NCBI GenBank assembly: GCA_022841825.1
Contig: JALHQT010000001.1
Coordinates: forward strand, 1,364,001-1,428,000
From: Anaerolineae bacterium
Lineage (GTDB): Bacteria; Chloroflexota; Anaerolineae; Aggregatilineales; Phototrophicaceae
Reading direction: 5' to 3'
DNA: 64,000 nucleotides
Below, piece by piece: positions 36,723 through 44,758 of the stretch (positions are counted from its first letter, which is position 1; the number at the start of each line of letters is the position of its first letter). Under the pieces are notes generated by a model that worked only from the letters and a program-made list of their open reading frames with translations, had not been told where the DNA came from and searched no databases. Both the position numbers and the translations under genes were made by a program.

Positions 36723-36916
36723 AATTAATCAGCTTTGCTGCATTTTCCATGTCTTGTTGATGAGACATCAAGTGTTCCTCCTATGTTCCGCATCAATCTT
36801 GCTCACATCCAACCCACCTGATGCTGAGTAGGGTAGCCCGTTGCAGGCTTATGGCAATTTACTCATTTCACTTATGATGTGAGTGCCCATCGTGCGAACG
36901 ATGATGATAAGATCCG

Positions 36917-37792
36917 TTACTTCACCCGACGTGATTGTGACTTTACGTCCTTTAATTGCCGTTGCATCATTGGACTTTGCACATAATCATCATCAATCAC
37001 CCCGCTGTTGTGAGCTAACAGGTGCCGCTTCTGAAAACCGCGAATGGCGGCACTCCATTCAGATGGAGAGAGCGATCCAGCAATATCGAACCCGAAGTGC
37101 TTCTGCAAATTATTCTGTGCGCCCGTTAAGTTCTGAAAGCGAATATCAGCAGATTGCGCTGGACTGGCTGTTTTGTCCGCATACATTCGGCAAACCTCAC
37201 GTCCAAATCCATCAAATGCTGAGACTACATTCTCTAATGCATCGTTGGTTAGATATTCTGCAAGTTCAGTGTCAACGGTTGCTGTCAGATCAAGTTCTTT
37301 CTGCGCCAGTTCCAAATTCTTTTCGAGGATTTGCTGAGAATTGTGTATCCCGCAGTCAGGACAATAAGCATATACGCCAAAAACTGCATACTTCAGCGTA
37401 CACTGCTTGCACTCCACTTGGGTTTCTAATGTGGCTTCCTGGTAGAACTGGATAGGCGGTAATCTGCCTGTTTTAACCTTGAACTCAATACTTATCAGTC
37501 CTTTGCGACTGCTGCGTTTTGGCTTGAAGGCATTCTTAAGTACCTTTTGAAGTTCAGAAACCATGTAGTTTTTTGCAACTGACATCGCATAATCAATCTG
37601 ATCCTGTGTGTAGAACTGACTGTGGTCGCTTTTGTGACCGCAATAAGGGCAGATACAATGGGTTGTGTCCTTTAGCCCCGTGCCAAATACGATCTTGAAA
37701 TACGACTTGCATTCAGGGCATTCTCTACCCGTGTAGCCATCTTCATCAGGCTGCATGGGTATCGTCATACGATCACCAGTGATGTTAAACAT
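36917..37792 (-). CDS. double zinc-ribbon protein (cargo), preceded by an in-frame HsdS tail
   Basis: The protein has about 291 residues from the ATG at 37792, which has a GGGGGC ribosome site. Two zinc ribbons are visible: CPEC (25-28) with CPYC (48-51), and CKQC with CPDC near residue 135-155. A helical C-terminal half contains a predicted RNase-LS/HEPN-like RGFQKRHLLAHNSGVIDDDY segment, in which R-x4-6-H spacing is seen. The frame is open upstream to 37891 through an HsdS tail, so a fusion product is also possible. Function is unknown; HEPN-type RNase activity is a hypothesis from the RxxxxxH-like motif. Confidence 0.6.
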   Translation of the reverse strand: MFNITGDRMTIPMQPDEDGYTGRECPECKSYFKIVFGTGLKDTTHCICPYCGHKSDHSQFYTQDQIDYAMSVAKNYMVSELQKVLKNAFKPKRSSRKGLISIEFKVKTGRLPPIQFYQEATLETQVECKQCTLKYAVFGVYAYCPDCGIHNSQQILEKNLELAQKELDLTATVDTELAEYLTNDALENVVSAFDGFGREVCRMYADKTASPAQSADIRFQNLTGAQNNLQKHFGFDIAGSLSPSEWSAAIRGFQKRHLLAHNSGVIDDDYVQSPMMQRQLKDVKSQSRRVK

Positions 37793-37891
37793 CTCTATTG
37801 CCCCCAATTCAAACTCACTCACATCCAACTCGCCCGACACCAGACGCGGCAGCAGCAAATTGCGGGCTTCGCGGAGCGCGATGTTCCTCAT
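37793..37891 (-). pseudogene. hsdS: HsdS C-terminal tail fragment 2 (different HsdS type)
   Basis: The minus-strand frame reads NIALREARNLLLPRLVSGE and then LDVSEFEL, the typical end of another HsdS subfamily. It runs in frame into the zinc-ribbon gene. Only 33 codons remain, joined on the upstream side to a TIR-domain fragment. Confidence 0.7.
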
Positions 37892-38000
37892 TATTCACAA
37901 CACGGAAACTTTCGCGCAATGGTTTGACCAAAGCATCGTACAGCCTACTGCTGTATCCCGCGCTGTCACTGCGTCGATAGCTGATAAAGACCTTGACCAT
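37892..38000 (-). pseudogene. N-terminal fragment of a TIR-domain protein
   Basis: MVKVFISYRRSDSAGYSSRL continues to LRESFRVV, the first strand and helices of a TIR domain, then breaks into the HsdS tail 2 sequence. The ATG at 38000 directly abuts the TAG of HsdS tail 3 (38001-38003). The GGGGGGAG inside that tail's last codons lies about 6 bases upstream and would serve as ribosome site. TIR proteins are often NAD-cleaving defence effectors; this one is truncated and cannot be active. Confidence 0.7.
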
Positions 38001-38185
38001 CTACAACTCCCCCCGAAACGCCCGATCCAGCAGCGAGGGCAGCAGCGCGTCGAGTTCGGCGGCGCTTTCGGCTTGCAGGCGCTTGAGCGCATCGACGCGC
38101 GCTTGCAGGGCGTCGAGGTAGGCGACGGTGCGGCGCTGATCATCCAGCGATGGCAGTACAAAATCGAACGTGCGAAGAGAGACTA
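38001..38185 (-). pseudogene. hsdS: HsdS C-terminal tail fragment 3, cut by an IS element
   Basis: The frame reads FVLPSLDDQRRTVAYLDALQ and on to LLPSLLDRAFRGEL with a TAG at 38001-38003. The PLPPLxxQ-like linker and the terminal coiled helix are those of type I specificity subunits. The upstream part is missing: the IS701-like element begins at 38186. No hsdM or hsdR gene is in the window. Confidence 0.75.
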
Positions 38186-39231
38186 TTAGGACTTACGCAG
38201 TTGAAGGAATCAAGTAGGTGGGATGCGCCAGATAGTGCCGAACGGCAAGGCGAATGATGTCGAGCTTGCTGGCGCAGATGGAGATGCGGGTTTTCCAGCG
38301 ATGAAGCTCGAGGCGGACATAGGCTCGAAGCGCCAAGCCAATGTGGTTGCGTTGAGAGCGTTCGAGGCGAAACTGTCCTCGCTCGATGCCTGTGAACTGC
38401 TTGAGCGCACGATGGTAGACTTCGACCAGCCAGGCGCGGTTGGCGAACAGCTCGCGTTCGGCGTCGGTCATAGTCATGTGACTGGTCGCCCAGTAGTCCG
38501 CGTTGCCGTGTGGGTCAACCGTCCGAAACACTTTGACCATGCCGTACCCGCGCAAATGCACCACTAACCCGTTGGGCGGGATGTCCAGGTCGCTGACCGC
38601 CTGTTGTTCCCCCACTTTCAAGCTCACCTGACGGTTGCTCTTCAGTCGTGTCAACCAATCCCAAGTGAAGTCTCGCACCAGTTTCAAGTTCTCCAAACTG
38701 CTGTACCAACTGTCGAACGCCACCAAACCGGGCTGAAACCCGCGCTCATGCGCTGTCTCAAGCAGATGTCGAAAGCGGTCGTTCTTGCTCAAGCCATCAT
38801 GGTCTTTGTTGTACAGGCGATAGTCGCACGGCAGCGCCGCATCCCCGTCGCTCCACACCAGACTGATGAGGTTAATCCCCTGCACCACCTGATGATGTTT
38901 TCCCGACCAGTGGCGTGTCACCAACCCCATCTGACTGGCGTAGGGCTTGTCCAGCGTCGTGGCATCGATGATGAGCAGCCCCTTGTTCAGATCAATGCAT
39001 CCCTGCACTTCCGCCCACAACACCTCGCTATCCGGCGGCAGTCGTTGCAGCAGTCGCGTATAGGCGTCATGCGCTACCTTCTGCTCCCCCTCCGGATGGC
39101 TACGCGAGGCTTCCACCGCGCTGAATACCTGATGCGCGGCGACCAGGAAGTTGATGCAGTCGTATTCGGTACATTTCGGTGCGTTCATACATCCGATTCT
39201 ATCGGCCTTTTTTCAACTGCGTAACTTCTAA
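38186..39231 (-). mobile_element. IS701-like insertion sequence
   Basis: Terminal inverted repeats TTAGGACTTACGCAGTTGAA (38186 on) and the complement of the right end at 39210-39231 match at 18 of 22 positions. They enclose a single transposase gene. A clear target duplication is not visible, so one flank may have been rearranged. It interrupts the hsdS remnant. Confidence 0.75.
38193..39188 (-). CDS. IS701-family DDE transposase
   Basis: This 331-residue protein has candidate catalytic acids in IIDATTLDKP (Asp), VAFDSWYSS (Asp) and WLVEVYHRALKQFTG (Glu in the Y-x2-R-x-x-K/Q region of IS4/IS701 transposases). It is complete, with ATG at 39188 and its end close to the left inverted repeat. 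It is slightly shorter than many IS701 transposases, which can exceed 400 residues, and lacks an N-terminal DNA-binding extension. Activity is plausible. Confidence 0.8.
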   Translation of the reverse strand: MNAPKCTEYDCINFLVAAHQVFSAVEASRSHPEGEQKVAHDAYTRLLQRLPPDSEVLWAEVQGCIDLNKGLLIIDATTLDKPYASQMGLVTRHWSGKHHQVVQGINLISLVWSDGDAALPCDYRLYNKDHDGLSKNDRFRHLLETAHERGFQPGLVAFDSWYSSLENLKLVRDFTWDWLTRLKSNRQVSLKVGEQQAVSDLDIPPNGLVVHLRGYGMVKVFRTVDPHGNADYWATSHMTMTDAERELFANRAWLVEVYHRALKQFTGIERGQFRLERSQRNHIGLALRAYVRLELHRWKTRISICASKLDIIRLAVRHYLAHPTYLIPSTA

Positions 39232-39492
39232 CATAGTTGACTATAGTTGTACCTGGGGATAACCTTGGCGCTGTGACATAGCGACAAGCTGAGTATGGTC
39301 AGGTAATTGCCTATGAATACTTGAAGATACCCTACTACAAGCTCGTGTACGGTATCTGGTCAGGTTGAAGGGGGCATATGGTTTCGTACTTCAGTGCTCG
39401 AAAAGCCTTGACGACGCGAACACAGTATTCTGAGGAATCTTGCTGGGTGGTGTGATCAACTACTCCAGCGCCATCATATGGAGATAACACTC

Positions 39493-39759
39493 ATGTTTGC
39501 CAATAGTGACGACTTCAAGAGTTACCTATCACGGACGTTCGGGGCAACTGGCGATCTCGAACGCTTTGCTCAGCTATCTCTCCAACGCAATGAACTGGTC
39601 AACCTGAGTCAATCGGCGCACTTACTAGTTCTGACGATGAAAATGGTTCTAGATCACGAATACATGGATGCAGCCCAAAATATCGACCTCGTATGCAAAA
39701 CGCTAGCTGAGGTTAGTCAAGAGCTACGATCCTCGCCGTCGAAACATTACAAAGCATGA
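39493..39759 (+). CDS. small uncharacterised protein
   Basis: This is an 88-residue helical protein (MFANSDDFKSYLSRTF start). The ATG at 39493 has GGAG 9 bases upstream. No family is recognised. The stretch 39232-39492 before it contains no recognisable gene. Confidence 0.45.
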   Translation: MFANSDDFKSYLSRTFGATGDLERFAQLSLQRNELVNLSQSAHLLVLTMKMVLDHEYMDAAQNIDLVCKTLAEVSQELRSSPSKHYKA

Positions 39760-39892
39760 TTCAGGTCAATTGAACACGTTCGTGCCGCACGGAAGCTTCA
39801 AGTGGGTACTCCTATCGAATACCGTTGATACCTATGTTTGTTGAAAGTAACGCGATAGGCGTACACAACTGGCGCACATCTAGTGCCGCGTT

Positions 39893-40177
39893 CTACTGCT
39901 CGCACAATGTATTGCCGTCTATGCTGCCACAGCAATCGTCACTGACTACTTCCAGACTGCTGCCTTCCGCGACTGCTTTCAGCAGTAGATTGAAAGAGTG
40001 CGCGGTCGAGCTGCGATACCCTTCCGTCTTCACACTCAGATGTGCTCCTATCCAATCCAACATCATGCCGCGTACATCTTCCGCATTTAGCACGTATTCC
40101 GCTATCATCTTCATGGCTTGTCTCGGTTTGTTTTGGCGTCGTAACCGAAAACGTAACTGTGACAAGTCTTTTGTCAA
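39893..40177 (-). CDS. possible small protein
   Basis: This is a 94-residue frame with amphipathic helices (MKMIAEYVLNAEDVRGMMLDW). An overlapping plus-strand frame (39825-40205) is the main competitor, but it has a less protein-like composition. No family is recognised, and it may not be expressed. Confidence 0.3.
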   Translation of the reverse strand: MTKDLSQLRFRLRRQNKPRQAMKMIAEYVLNAEDVRGMMLDWIGAHLSVKTEGYRSSTAHSFNLLLKAVAEGSSLEVVSDDCCGSIDGNTLCEQ

Positions 40178-40241
40178 TTCACACTCAACTTTCGTGATTC
40201 ACTGAGGTTATCTATTGATAATCTGCCCGTAAGCATGGACG

Positions 40242-41072
40242 CTATACATCGGGAAGCCGTCTGAGAAGCATCGAGACATGCATACAGCCATAAACGTTCG
40301 CATTCAGGGCGGTCGCGTCCCGCAAGTCACGTTGGTGGAGTCCTTTCGCCAACTGCTGTGCTGCATCTTGCGAGACGAGAGCGAGAGGCAGCGCCCACTT
40401 GGCGTAGCCGAATACGCCCTGCACCTTTTCAATTGCGAAGTACTTCTGAATGATGGGGAACGTGGCACGCGAGAAAGGAAACTCCCAGTCGCGGTCGCTC
40501 TGAAAGGGGCGGTAGAGGGTGCGGATGAAGCGGACACCGAGATGGGTTTGGAGCGGATCATAGGAGACGACTGCGCCGCCGGGATTCAGGTGGGCATAAA
40601 GCACTTGCAGAAAATCGTCGAAATAGCGAAAGTGATGGAGAACGGCGCGCGCGTAGATGACATCGAACATGTCGACAAAAGTGGGCGATAGGAAGTCGAT
40701 AACCTCGGCAGCCGCGTGGGGATGACCAGCACTCGCCAAGCGTTTGCGCATAGACTGAATGTTATCTGTACTCAGGTCAATCGCCAAATAGCGATTGCAG
40801 CGGGCAGCCAGGGTCAGACTGAGCGGGTTGCCTGTGCCGCAACCAAGATCAAGCACAGATTTGTTGGACAGGTCTCCCAGCCAATCCAACTGCCCCTGAT
40901 CGACCGAAGTGCTGATGCCGGCGGCGGCATTCAGTTGTTCGAGCCTGTGGCGGGCACTTCTCCACAGGCGCGTTGCCAGCGAACCACGGCTGCGGGTATG
41001 GGCATAATAGCTGGACTGCTCTTTGTTGGTGGTGAGCATCTCATCAATGGGTTTCTGAGGTGGGTTGGTCAT
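40242..41072 (-). CDS. class I SAM-dependent methyltransferase
   Basis: This 276-residue protein has the AdoMet-binding VLDLGCGTGNP (about 73-83), motif II acid in YLAIDLS and the post-motif FDVIYARAVLHHF. The C-terminal half is larger than in simple ubiE-type enzymes, which suits a sugar or lipid substrate. It lies at the downstream end of the minus-strand glycan block, 86 bases beyond the epimerase gene, and probably modifies the polysaccharide or its precursor. Confidence 0.8.
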   Translation of the reverse strand: MTNPPQKPIDEMLTTNKEQSSYYAHTRSRGSLATRLWRSARHRLEQLNAAAGISTSVDQGQLDWLGDLSNKSVLDLGCGTGNPLSLTLAARCNRYLAIDLSTDNIQSMRKRLASAGHPHAAAEVIDFLSPTFVDMFDVIYARAVLHHFRYFDDFLQVLYAHLNPGGAVVSYDPLQTHLGVRFIRTLYRPFQSDRDWEFPFSRATFPIIQKYFAIEKVQGVFGYAKWALPLALVSQDAAQQLAKGLHQRDLRDATALNANVYGCMHVSMLLRRLPDV

Positions 41073-41157
41073 AAGGCTCTGTGTTCAAGTTATCTGCATT
41101 GCTGATCAACGCGATCAGCGTGCGCTGAATGTCTGCGGGTAGGGACTTTCATTGATG

Positions 41158-42075
41158 TTATACCTCGTCGCGCAGGGCTGCCAACGCCCGCCGCATCGTC
41201 AGTGGCGGCTGCCATCCTAACAGCGCTCGCGCCTTGCGGCTGTCAACCTCAAGCGAAGCGACCAGTTGTTGAGCCATACGCTGCCTGCCCAATAGATTCA
41301 GCCCAAAGCGAAGCAGTGTCGGCGGGCAAGGCAATAAGCGCACAGGTATATCCAGCCCCTCCGCTACACGACGCATAAGCTCTGGGGTGGATATGCTATC
41401 TCCATCCCTTATCACGAACGTCTGCCGAGCAGCGTCTGGCTGCGAAAGGCATACGGACAGAAAATCGACCAGATTCTCGACTGCGATCAAGCTGCGTCGA
41501 TTGCGGATCGACGCCAAAGGAAGCGGCAGTCCACGCCGGATCAGCCGCACAAGCTGACCAAAGTTTCCCGGTGCATGTGCCCCGTACACCAAAGGCGGGC
41601 GCACAATCACATATTCCAGTTCGGGCAGCTCGCGCAGTCCTTCTTCCGCTTCCCATTTCGATGTTGCATACGGGTTGGTGGGTGCAATCGGGCTTTCTTC
41701 ATTCCAGGGTGCGGTCGTCGTGCGATCCCCATGGACGCCAATGCTACTGACGAATAAAAATCGTTTGACACCCGCCTCTACCGCAGATTTGGCGAGTCTC
41801 AGTGTGCCATGCGTGTTGATCTCACGAAAGATGTCCAGGCGCGCGTCCCGTGGGTGATGAACATGCGCCGCCAGATGAACAAGATGGTCTACGTCGTCCA
41901 GCGCGTTCGCCCAATCTGTCCTGCTGTCCATCTCCCCGACGACGACAGTGTCAAAGACTGTCTGCGTCTCAGATCGACGCACTGCGGCACGAACGGAATA
42001 TCCCTGCTGGGCAAGGAGCGTGCACAGATAGCGACCTACAAACCCGTTGGCTCCTGTCACCAGCACGCGGCTCAA
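41158..42075 (-). CDS. NAD-dependent epimerase/dehydratase (SDR, GalE-like)
   Basis: This 305-residue protein has the extended-SDR NAD motif TGANGFVGRYL at residues 7-17, SSIGVHG for the catalytic Ser region, and YATSKWEAE with the catalytic Tyr-x3-Lys. Members convert nucleotide sugars or polyprenyl-linked sugars, for example UDP-GlcNAc to UDP-QuiNAc or GalNAc types. A TTG start overlaps the upstream glycosyltransferase's TGA (TTGA), indicating translational coupling. The exact sugar is not determinable. Confidence 0.8.
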   Translation of the reverse strand: MSRVLVTGANGFVGRYLCTLLAQQGYSVRAAVRRSETQTVFDTVVVGEMDSRTDWANALDDVDHLVHLAAHVHHPRDARLDIFREINTHGTLRLAKSAVEAGVKRFLFVSSIGVHGDRTTTAPWNEESPIAPTNPYATSKWEAEEGLRELPELEYVIVRPPLVYGAHAPGNFGQLVRLIRRGLPLPLASIRNRRSLIAVENLVDFLSVCLSQPDAARQTFVIRDGDSISTPELMRRVAEGLDIPVRLLPCPPTLLRFGLNLLGRQRMAQQLVASLEVDSRKARALLGWQPPLTMRRALAALRDEV

Positions 42076-43304
42076 TCTAAGTCCTCCCCAACAGCCTTCC
42101 GAAGAACTTGTTCCAAATCCCTCGCCATGACATCCCGGTGAAACCGATGGTATGCCAGTTCGCGCGCCCGCAGTCGAGCATGGGCGAGTCGGTCGGATGA
42201 GCTGAGAAAATCGGCGAGGGTTCTTGCCGCGGCTTCCGGATCATTCTCAGACAATTGAATGCCGATGCCTGTCTCTTTCAGGATGTCAGCTTGCCATCCA
42301 CCATAGTTAATGGCAATCGGTCGCCCGGCGGCAAGCGCATCAAAAAACTTATTGGCAGAATTATCCCACATCTCACGCACAGGAAGGAACATCGAAGTGG
42401 CGATAGTCGCAGCCGCAAGAATTGCCGGCATCTCGCTCTTGGGCACAGGCTTCCAGATGAACACGGACTTGTCGAGCAGCCCCATCTCGGCTGCCTGTGC
42501 CGTTACCTGTTCAAACTCTGCGCCAGAACCGATAAGGAGAAAACGACACTCCGGCAGATGTGCCCTGATGGAGTGGGCGAGCTCGACCAGGAAACCTACG
42601 TGATTCATTCTGCCAAACGTGCCCGCGTAGACCACCAACGGTTGTCCTTCTGATAGACCAAGCCGCTCACGAATCACAGCACCAGCGGACTCTGGTACAT
42701 CAAACAGATCAAGATCACAACTGTTGGGGATGACCGTGATCTTGTCAACCGCAATGCCACGTGCTATGACCCCCTCTTTCATGCCGGGCGACAGCGCCAC
42801 CACATGTGTCGCTGCATGATATGCGACCCATTCAAGCAGCAGCGCTAGTTGTTTTGCCACAGGGTTCTTGAGCGCGCCAATCGCGATTGGCAAGCGGGGC
42901 CACAAATCGCGCACCTCGAACACCATCGGAATTCGCTGCCATGCGCGCGCGGCAATCGCCGGAATAGCAATCGTAAGGGGCCCGCTGCTGGCATACACCA
43001 CATCGACAGCTTGGCGCATCGAAACCCAGGACGCCAGCAGCGCAAACTTGATGAACTGCACCATGCGCTGGCTAAAGCTCATATAATTGGAATAAGCAAC
43101 CGGGATGAGAATCACCGGCACACCTTCGATAGTCAGCCGTGTAATCCTTCGGTATCCCTGATACTCGGCTGGCAAGTATCCGGGCAGAGTCACGACAGTG
43201 ACATCATGACCACGGTCAATCAGCCTGCGCGCAAACTCATACGTGCGCGTCATGCCGTGCCCCTGCCGTGCAACAAAGTATTGGTACAGGTAGAGTATCC
43301 TCAA
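42072..43304 (-). CDS. GT4 glycosyltransferase (WbuB-like)
   Basis: This 410-residue GT-B protein starts RILYLYQYFVARQGHGMTR and shows the donor-binding strand VVYAGTFGRMNHVGFLVEL and the FFDALAAGRPIAINYGG region typical of GT4 retaining enzymes. WbuB-like proteins add a second sugar (often FucNAc or similar) to the lipid-linked GlcNAc of O-antigen repeats, which would pair well with the WecA-like transferase at 46069. It starts with TTG inside the upstream gene's TGA, the second such TTGA coupling in this block. Confidence 0.8.
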   Translation of the reverse strand: MRILYLYQYFVARQGHGMTRTYEFARRLIDRGHDVTVVTLPGYLPAEYQGYRRITRLTIEGVPVILIPVAYSNYMSFSQRMVQFIKFALLASWVSMRQAVDVVYASSGPLTIAIPAIAARAWQRIPMVFEVRDLWPRLPIAIGALKNPVAKQLALLLEWVAYHAATHVVALSPGMKEGVIARGIAVDKITVIPNSCDLDLFDVPESAGAVIRERLGLSEGQPLVVYAGTFGRMNHVGFLVELAHSIRAHLPECRFLLIGSGAEFEQVTAQAAEMGLLDKSVFIWKPVPKSEMPAILAAATIATSMFLPVREMWDNSANKFFDALAAGRPIAINYGGWQADILKETGIGIQLSENDPEAAARTLADFLSSSDRLAHARLRARELAYHRFHRDVMARDLEQVLRKAVGEDLD

Positions 43305-44737
43305 GCTGGGTCCTTAGTACTGGAGTTCGCCACCTGTTGTAGCTCCTCACGAGAAAGGCGGGAAACAACTGCCTTGAATTTTCCTCGCGCAGTGCGTTCA
43401 ATCTGCTCGACCACTTCAACACGGACTTGCACATCTTCCGTCAGTCGTTGTTGAATACGCCGCACCACATCAGCCTCGTCCTCGGCACTGAAACCTGCTT
43501 TCGGCACAATACGAACCCGGATGAGGTCGAGACGCTCCTGAACAATCTGACCCTCTCGAACGTGCGGCTGATCGGTAAAAATACCGTGAAACCGTACCAT
43601 TCGCCTTCCATCCGGTGCATACACAGTGTCTTCTACCCGTCCTTCTACTTCTTTCAGCACAGGCATCGCTCGACCACATTGGGTAATCTCCGCGCTGAAT
43701 GCTGCGATATCCCCAACTCGATAGCGAATCAATGGCTGGCTGGCGCGTTGAAGTCCCGTTGCTAGCACCTCGCCATACATCCCCGTTGGCACATGGGCGA
43801 AATTGTCATCCACAATCTCCAGTAGCCCGTAATCGGGGTTCACCAGCTTCTGACCATGCTCATTCTCGCAGACATAGAAGACATTCTCCACCGTGCCATA
43901 TTCCTCGTACACCCGCGTGCGGAACGCCGTCTCGATGATTGAACGCATTCCGTCGGTCAGTTTCTCACTGGTCGTTATGACCGCCTTGAGTGCCGGTGTA
44001 CGGATATTCAAGTCCAGTGCCATCTGCGCCAACTGATAGATCGAATTGCTGTACCCCGTAAGCCAGACGATCTTATGTCGCCACAGCGCCTCGACATACT
44101 GCGCGGCGCTTGCCGGGCTAAGGTGAAACGCCGAGAAGTACACCTGTCGCTCCACCAGATTGAACCGATAGTATGGTCCCTTGCTGTTCGGGTCAGGCTC
44201 AACGATGCGCCCGCTGAACGTCGCGCGCGGCATCTCGTAGCTGACGCCAGCGAACCGGCAGGAACGCATTTCTCTGACTGCCATCGAATGGCGGCGCTCA
44301 TCCGGCAGCCAAAAAGTGGCAATGGGGCTGCCGGTCGAACCGCTCGTATGATGAATACGATGCTGCTTGTTCAGCTTTCCGCCCAGCAGGAAGTCGTGTG
44401 GGTGATCGCGTAGCGCACGCTTTTCGGTCGGCGGGAGAGACTCCATATCCGAGACTGTAAAGCGTGTCAGTTGGTCGCGCGTGACGATCCCTTGCCAGTG
44501 CCGACGGTAGAACGGCACCCGATCAAAGGCAAGCGTAAGCACACGTCTCAGTTCAGTTTCGACATATGCTTGCCATTGCTCGGAGCTAAAGGACTCTCTT
44601 TGGAGATAGCCCGCCGCAATACGCTCAAAGTCACCGCCAAATCGCAGACGATTCCATGCCAGACCATAGGACGTCACCAACAGGTGCTGTGCCCATATGG
44701 GCGCAATGCGATAGATTCGTTCGCCAAGTGATGCCAT
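43301..44737 (-). CDS. CapK/PaaK-like AMP-dependent ligase
   Basis: This 478-residue protein is of the phenylacetate-CoA ligase-like adenylate-forming superfamily. It shows the P-loop-like HHTSGSTGSP (about 120-130), EEYGTVENVFYVCE and the hinge RYRVGDIAAF. In polysaccharide loci such proteins (CapK) are frequent but their substrate, perhaps an acyl or amino acid decoration, is not established. It sits in the middle of the tightly packed minus-strand block. Confidence 0.8.
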   Translation of the reverse strand: MASLGERIYRIAPIWAQHLLVTSYGLAWNRLRFGGDFERIAAGYLQRESFSSEQWQAYVETELRRVLTLAFDRVPFYRRHWQGIVTRDQLTRFTVSDMESLPPTEKRALRDHPHDFLLGGKLNKQHRIHHTSGSTGSPIATFWLPDERRHSMAVREMRSCRFAGVSYEMPRATFSGRIVEPDPNSKGPYYRFNLVERQVYFSAFHLSPASAAQYVEALWRHKIVWLTGYSNSIYQLAQMALDLNIRTPALKAVITTSEKLTDGMRSIIETAFRTRVYEEYGTVENVFYVCENEHGQKLVNPDYGLLEIVDDNFAHVPTGMYGEVLATGLQRASQPLIRYRVGDIAAFSAEITQCGRAMPVLKEVEGRVEDTVYAPDGRRMVRFHGIFTDQPHVREGQIVQERLDLIRVRIVPKAGFSAEDEADVVRRIQQRLTEDVQVRVEVVEQIERTARGKFKAVVSRLSREELQQVANSSTKDPA

Positions 44738-44758
44738 GCTTGCCTTTATCCTCTTGTG

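Noticed and set aside
39825-40205. 126-codon plus-strand frame opposite the small protein at 39893
   Set aside because: It is Ser/Phe/Cys-rich with no regular secondary-structure pattern; the minus-strand frame is the better, though weak, candidate.
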